Program-made: the position numbers and the translations under genes | DNA from: Echinostoma caproni | Lineage: Eukaryota > Platyhelminthes > Trematoda > Plagiorchiida > Echinostomatidae | Length of the DNA: 11,873 nt | Direction of reading: 5' to 3' | Assembly (NCBI GenBank): GCA_900618425.1 | Contig: UZAN01045853.1 | Span: 7,894 to 19,766 of the forward strand | In this document: piece by piece, positions 8,341-11,873 of the stretch | Position numbering within the stretch: the stretch's first letter is position 1 | Layout of the letters: each line of letters starts with the position of its first letter | The notes under the pieces: generated by a model | Told to the model about the DNA's origin: nothing | Database searches by the model: none | What the model saw: only the letters and a program-made list of their open reading frames with translations

Positions 8341-8395
8341 TCCCAGCCTTTCAGTTCACGTTTCATTTGCCATATAGACGACGAATTCACTTTTG
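8341..8395 (+). repeat. Right inverted arm, 3' tail of the hammerhead SINE
   Basis: This arm directly follows the 3' strand of ribozyme stem I and is the tail of the SINE. It is paired with 8125-8179. Transcripts spanning both arms could form a long stem enclosing the tRNA-like head and the ribozyme. Confidence 0.85.
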
Positions 8396-9184
8396 TAACT
8401 AGGGTTTGATGGAAAACCATTGGAAAACTTTCGACTGATTCATTGGCCTAGCGAATAAACTCTGCATTAGATTCACTGAGCAGAGTAAACCCCACAACCG
8501 AGAACACAGACTAGACAGCTTGGGGAACAGGCGGGGCAGACGGCGTGGGGGCATTATCATACACAATATAACAAACACTGTACTAGTACAATAGAGCCGT
8601 TCTCAAAACATTTTCACATTATATTTGTCTATATCCTCGTTCAATAGGTACTTTGGTGTTTTTTGGTTCTAATAGAAAGTGGTCAGACTTCCGGTGTTCC
8701 AAGGTGCATTTTTCATAACTTCTAGCAGATAGTTCGGTAATTGGAACAGGGAAAACAAGGATGCAGAAGCTGCAGTCATCGGTCAGATCCGATGAGGCAT
8801 ATGGAGTAGCCGTGTATGACAGTGATATATGAACCAGATAGCAAAGGGATAGCAAAGACGCGTCACATGAATTACGTACAAATTCCATCGGTAATCACGG
8901 TAGTTCAAAAGGGCTCTCCATACTCTTCATTGACAAAAATTAGTCTACTTCGTGCAAGATACAATTGTATTCTCGTTTTGGTTATCATTGAGGTGAGGTA
9001 TTACAGTTTTTTACCACACATCGTAGGAGGCTAAAAATAATTTTGGACCGTTATAATACCAAACAGCAATGGTTAGAAACGTTCGAGAGATAAAATTTAT
9101 ACTTAGAAGCCTAAAAATCGAGAGCTAACTGTCGACGTTAAAGCACGGTATTGAGGGATCGATCAAAGATCAGTTTTGGTTAAC
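8396..9184. other. Unassigned stretch
   Basis: Only short chance open frames were seen (for example 8888-8619 minus and 8816-9034 plus), none with recognisable composition or splice context. No repeat was recognised apart from the short direct repeat at its left edge. Confidence 0.5.
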
Positions 9185-9365
9185 CAAATAGGTTGCCACA
9201 GCGAGCGATGTTCGCCGAGGCAGAAAGTGGGTGGAGTAAAGCCAAGGGTGATCAAGCTAAGACCTGGCATGAGGGTATGAAAACCCTAACCAGGAGTCTG
9301 AGTCACATAGGTTTCGTTAAGCTCCCTGGATATGTGATAAGGCTGAGTATCGTGAACAGTGGCGT
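9185..9365 (+). pseudogene. Decayed C-terminal tail of a non-LTR retrotransposon ORF
   Basis: The plus-strand frame reads NRLPQRAMFAEAESGW, then KAKGDQAKTWHEGMKTLTRSL, then SHIGFVKLPGY. This pattern (LP-RAM, a GW pair, a GQ-KTWH-like motif, SLSHVG and an LPGW-like end) is recalled as the very C-terminal end of flatworm LINE polyproteins after the reverse transcriptase. Similarity fades after about 9365, although the frame stays open to 9627. No RT domain precedes it, so it is a 5'-truncated remnant, as expected for incomplete reverse transcription. The family was not assigned. Confidence 0.6.
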
Positions 9366-10086
9366 TCATGCATCTTCGCAATTTCTTTTTCTGCAACATC
9401 AGTCCACTGAAACTGAAACTCTCATTTCACTTTCAACCTTCCTGTCTTTTTTTCGAGATGAAGTACTTGGATTCGTACATGTTTTTAGTAAACTAAGGCG
9501 AATTGTTATCACATCGAAGAACACACCAGTAACCTTTCTTAAATTCCTGTATATTATGGCTCTTTTTTGGGATGATCAGACGCATTCTGAGACAAAGACA
9601 TTTTGTACTGTGCAATGTTCCAAATAAGCTTTTCAGGTTTGTCGACTGTCGAATGAAATACCAGTTATTTGACTCCATGGCACATCCTAAAAAGAATGCT
9701 GCGTAGAGTCCGGTGCCTTCCAAGTGTCACAGACTAGCCATAGAAGACAACCCCTTATTCATTTCACTTAGCGTCTCTCTAACCATTGATACGACCGATC
9801 CCAGGTTCCCAACTAAGAAGCAAACCCAGATCAATATGTGGCAAGTCCATTGGTAAAACCTTCATGCCAGGCCTTAGATTGATTTTATTCGAAATTCTTC
9901 GACTCGCCACCTGCACCGGGAAACAGCATACTGAGGAAGTCTATCTGATGACACGCGTGGAGCATACAGACACAACCGACGCCCGAGCATGCAGTTAAGT
10001 TTTCAAAAACTTCGTTAATGTACTTGAATTAGAGCACCGTTGGTGTTCATCTGCAGATATCAATGAATAATTATAATCGCACAGCC
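9366..10086. other. Unassigned stretch
   Basis: Contains the open continuation of the retrotransposon-tail frame to 9627 and a 70-codon plus-strand frame at 9786-9998. Neither shows a recognisable domain. The second frame (for example EVYLMTRVEHTDTTDARA) could be repeat-derived, but this cannot be shown here. Confidence 0.4.
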
Positions 10087-10290
10087 AAATACAGTGAACG
10101 GCACTTCACTGGTTGTTGCAAACTCGTATATTATTCAAAGTTATTAATTATTATTATCATTAATAAGTAATCTAAGGGGTGAGTTATCCGACTGGATGAT
10201 GTCAAGGCCATCATCGTCATCACCGTGCAACGAAATATAGTAAGGCGAACTTCAGTGATTGCTACCAAACTCGCAATTCATACAAGGTTA
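10087..10290. repeat. Two diverged direct repeat units about 146 nt apart
   Basis: The unit at 10087-10143 and that at 10233-10290 share an ordered series of blocks: AAATA-AGT, ACTTCA-TG-TTG, CAAACTCG, then CAA-GTTA. Identity is roughly 70 percent by eye. Between them lies an AT-rich tract with an 8-bp inverted repeat (10141-10148 with 10159-10166). This looks like a decayed tandem or dispersed repeat. The family is unknown. Confidence 0.6.
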
Positions 10291-10499
10291 GTGGTGAAAT
10301 TTAAGGCGGACAGGGATTGGACCTACTTCGAGGGGACGGAGGAGAGAAGGTGAACCACTACGTTCAATACACAGAATGCACAATGGAACTCTGCATGCAT
10401 ACCGTCTCAAGCGTTCTAGCCTGATAATAACCGACTGTTTCCAACCAACCAATTGTGCAATTTTTCGGACCCCAAGGACGGATAGAGATATATGTACTT

Positions 10500-10745
10500 T
10501 TTAATACGCAGATAGAGGGTGAACTCCATAGTCACAGGCACCTGCTATCTTGTGATGGGAACCGGGAACCTAAGCCTCAGAATTTGACGTGGCGAACCAT
10601 ACAAGACTCCATCGGGTAAGGCATGACAGAGAACCATACGACAGCAAAGAAGCCTATCACCAAAGTTCGATAGCAATGGATTGGCTTCAAACTCGAACAA
10701 GAGGTTCCAAAGCATGCCAGTGACAGTAACCAAACGAGTGGGTAT
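10500..10745 (-). mobile_element. tRNA-derived SINE-like repeat, copy 2 (degraded)
   Basis: This copy is collinear with copy 1 (about 2790-3035) on the same strand. Matching blocks include the region after the A box (ACTGGC-T-CTTTGGA), the region around the B box (TTCGAG-TT-AAGCC), the CTTTGCTGTCGT block, and the end block with GTGACTATGG. The A and B boxes are both degenerate here, so it is unlikely to be transcribed by pol III. The divergence suggests an older insertion. Confidence 0.6.
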
Positions 10746-10916
10746 GAGGAAATAGTAGACCTGTAGATAGGCAACAGTGTGGGCCATTGACTCTGTCGAT
10801 AGAGAATCCTTGTGGTGCATATTCTAATCCGAAGGGATGATCTAGAGGTCCACCAAACTATCAGTCATACTACTCAAGGACCCGGGCATATATCCCTATC
10901 TATGGAGAAGAATTAG

Positions 10917-11848
10917 CTGAGTGTCCACTATTGCCGGTGTTATTCAATTACTTGACAGACTGAATAATGCAACAAGCACTCATAGACTACCCAGAATGCA
11001 GCTTGGTTCAGGCACATAGATAATAGACTTCAACGTCGCAGGTGAGGTCGGTGTACTTGGGGACACCATGGACAACCTGCGAACTGCTGCCAGTCGTATT
11101 ATTCAGCTTACACAGGTCATGGGACTAGACATCAACACGTCGAGAACCAAAACATTTTCTACCGAAACTTCGGTCACGACACAACCCCTGTCGATTAACG
11201 GGGAGCTCTTCTCATCAACCCAAGTTGGAACTACAATCCATCCAAACGGCCAGGCTAAGGAAGAAATCCAGCCTCGTGCAAATGGAACTAGAAGAGCCTT
11301 CCTTAAAATTCCCCGATCGTTGTAGAACCAATGCAAAAATAAGTCTAGGAACTGTGCTTCGAGTTCATCGGGCTTTTATCTGCGGCGTCCTCATTTATGA
11401 TTGTGAAACATGGCCGGCAAGAGTAAAAGATGCAAGGATGCGCGAGGTCTCTGATCATTGGTGCTTATACCGCATCTCATAAGTAGACAGAAGAGATCAA
11501 GTTTCCAATGATGAGGTTCGACGGCACTGGTCGAACATCGACAAGTTTTCGAGCATGCTACAACGCCGGCACCTTATGTGATTTGGTCACGGGCACCGAA
11601 GGCCCGAAATTCAACTCACGCCGTTGCCGACTCGGGGGCTAACTGAAGACCTAAAGCAGCACGATCAAGGTTATTTCGGAACTACTAGGCACCCAATCCA
11701 TAAATGGAATTCATAACTGGTACCAGCGCTGGATCTCACATTGCGCTAACCTTGTTACCGATCGTCGCGCAAAGATTGCCATCATTCAACATATCCAAGA
11801 CTTATCGTCCCGCAGGGGTTAGTCGCTCAAAAGAAAAAGTAAGTAAGC
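10917..11848 (+). pseudogene. Decayed non-LTR (RTE-like) retrotransposon: reverse transcriptase C-terminal part and 3' end
   Basis: Read in order on the plus strand the fragments are: ECPLLPVLFNYL near 10919 (the RT block normally reading QGCPLSPLLFN); a stop; IMQQALIDYP; after a frameshift near 10990-10995, GDTMDNLRTAASRIIQLTQV and MGLDINTSRTKTFS (11059-11160); NGQAKEEIQ and RRAFLKI; another frameshift near 11325; VLIYDCETWPARVKDAR (about 11390-11440); and LQRRHLM, stop, FGHGHRRPE (about 11558-11610). This order is typical of trematode RTE-like LINEs. The catalytic block before GDTMDNL reads DFNVAGEVG instead of the usual YADD-type motif, so it is inactive. The 3' end runs into an A-rich GTAAGTAAG tail near 11828-11848. 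Confidence 0.75.
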
Positions 11849-11873
11849 TATGTTCAGGGAGTGAATTACAGTG

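Larger units (their letters stand above)
8125..8395 (+). mobile_element. tRNA-headed SINE with an embedded hammerhead ribozyme, flanked by inverted arms
   Basis: The plus strand carries an A box (TGACCGAGTGG, 8216-8226) and a B box (GGTTCCATCCC, 8260-8270) 33 nt apart, as in a Ser- or Leu-type tRNA. A short linker, a complete type I hammerhead (8290-8339) and a roughly 55-nt tail follow. This order of tRNA head, hammerhead and short tail matches the hammerhead SINEs known from schistosomes (Smalpha type) and other trematodes. The tail (8341-8395) is repeated in inverted orientation at 8125-8179 upstream of the head. The element is antisense to the host gene, so a gene pre-mRNA would not carry the active ribozyme strand. 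Confidence 0.8.

Noticed and set aside
9945..9970. CTGATGA followed by the palindrome CACGCGTG
   Set aside because: The stem-like palindrome is followed by GAGC rather than GAAA, so the hammerhead core is missing.
1..11873. CRISPR array, prokaryotic operon, rRNA or intact tRNA gene
   Set aside because: No regularly spaced identical repeats, no ribosome-binding sites with tandem genes, and no intact tRNA cloverleaf was found. The tRNA-like signals belong to SINE heads.

Overview
This is a eukaryotic genomic window, most likely from a parasitic flatworm (trematode; an opisthorchiid would fit, but that is inference). The main evidence is a minus-strand gene split by GT-AG introns, plus repeats with a trematode character: a tRNA-headed SINE carrying a type I hammerhead ribozyme, other tRNA-derived repeats, and decayed non-LTR retrotransposon tails. 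The window shows no bacterial operon, CRISPR array or prokaryotic signal.

Minus-strand gene (about 7831 down to 888). Five coding exons join in one open frame: a 20-nt microexon (7831-7812), then 7588-7178, 6946-6608, 3730-3539 and the terminal exon 2393-1422, which ends in TAA. A possible poly(A) signal lies at 893-888. The four junctions have GT donors and AG acceptors, and the last three introns are all phase 0. The visible part encodes about 643 residues. Its 5' end was not found and may lie outside the window. The product is not recognised. It has an acidic, Ser-rich low-complexity region, a basic nuclear-localisation-like cluster, predicted helices, a Pro/Ser-rich linker, a compact ordered-looking segment and a Gln-rich tail. 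That layout suggests a nuclear transcription or chromatin-associated protein, but no catalytic domain is visible.

Repeats. The intron between the last two exons carries a tRNA-derived repeat (about 2790-3035, minus), and a diverged second copy lies at about 10500-10745. At 8125-8395 a tRNA-like head (A and B boxes) leads into a hammerhead that can be folded base by base. The unit is bracketed by 55-nt inverted arms that match at 49 of 55 positions. Non-LTR retrotransposon debris lies at about 9185-9365 (C-terminal tail) and about 10917-11848 (reverse-transcriptase end, frameshifted, with the catalytic Asp-Asp lost).

The remainder is intron or intergenic sequence with microsatellites: TA/GAT at 135-188, G-run at 472-488 with an N at 484, AC at 699-714, CA at 4408-4430. 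It also holds a diverged pair of direct repeats at 10087-10290.
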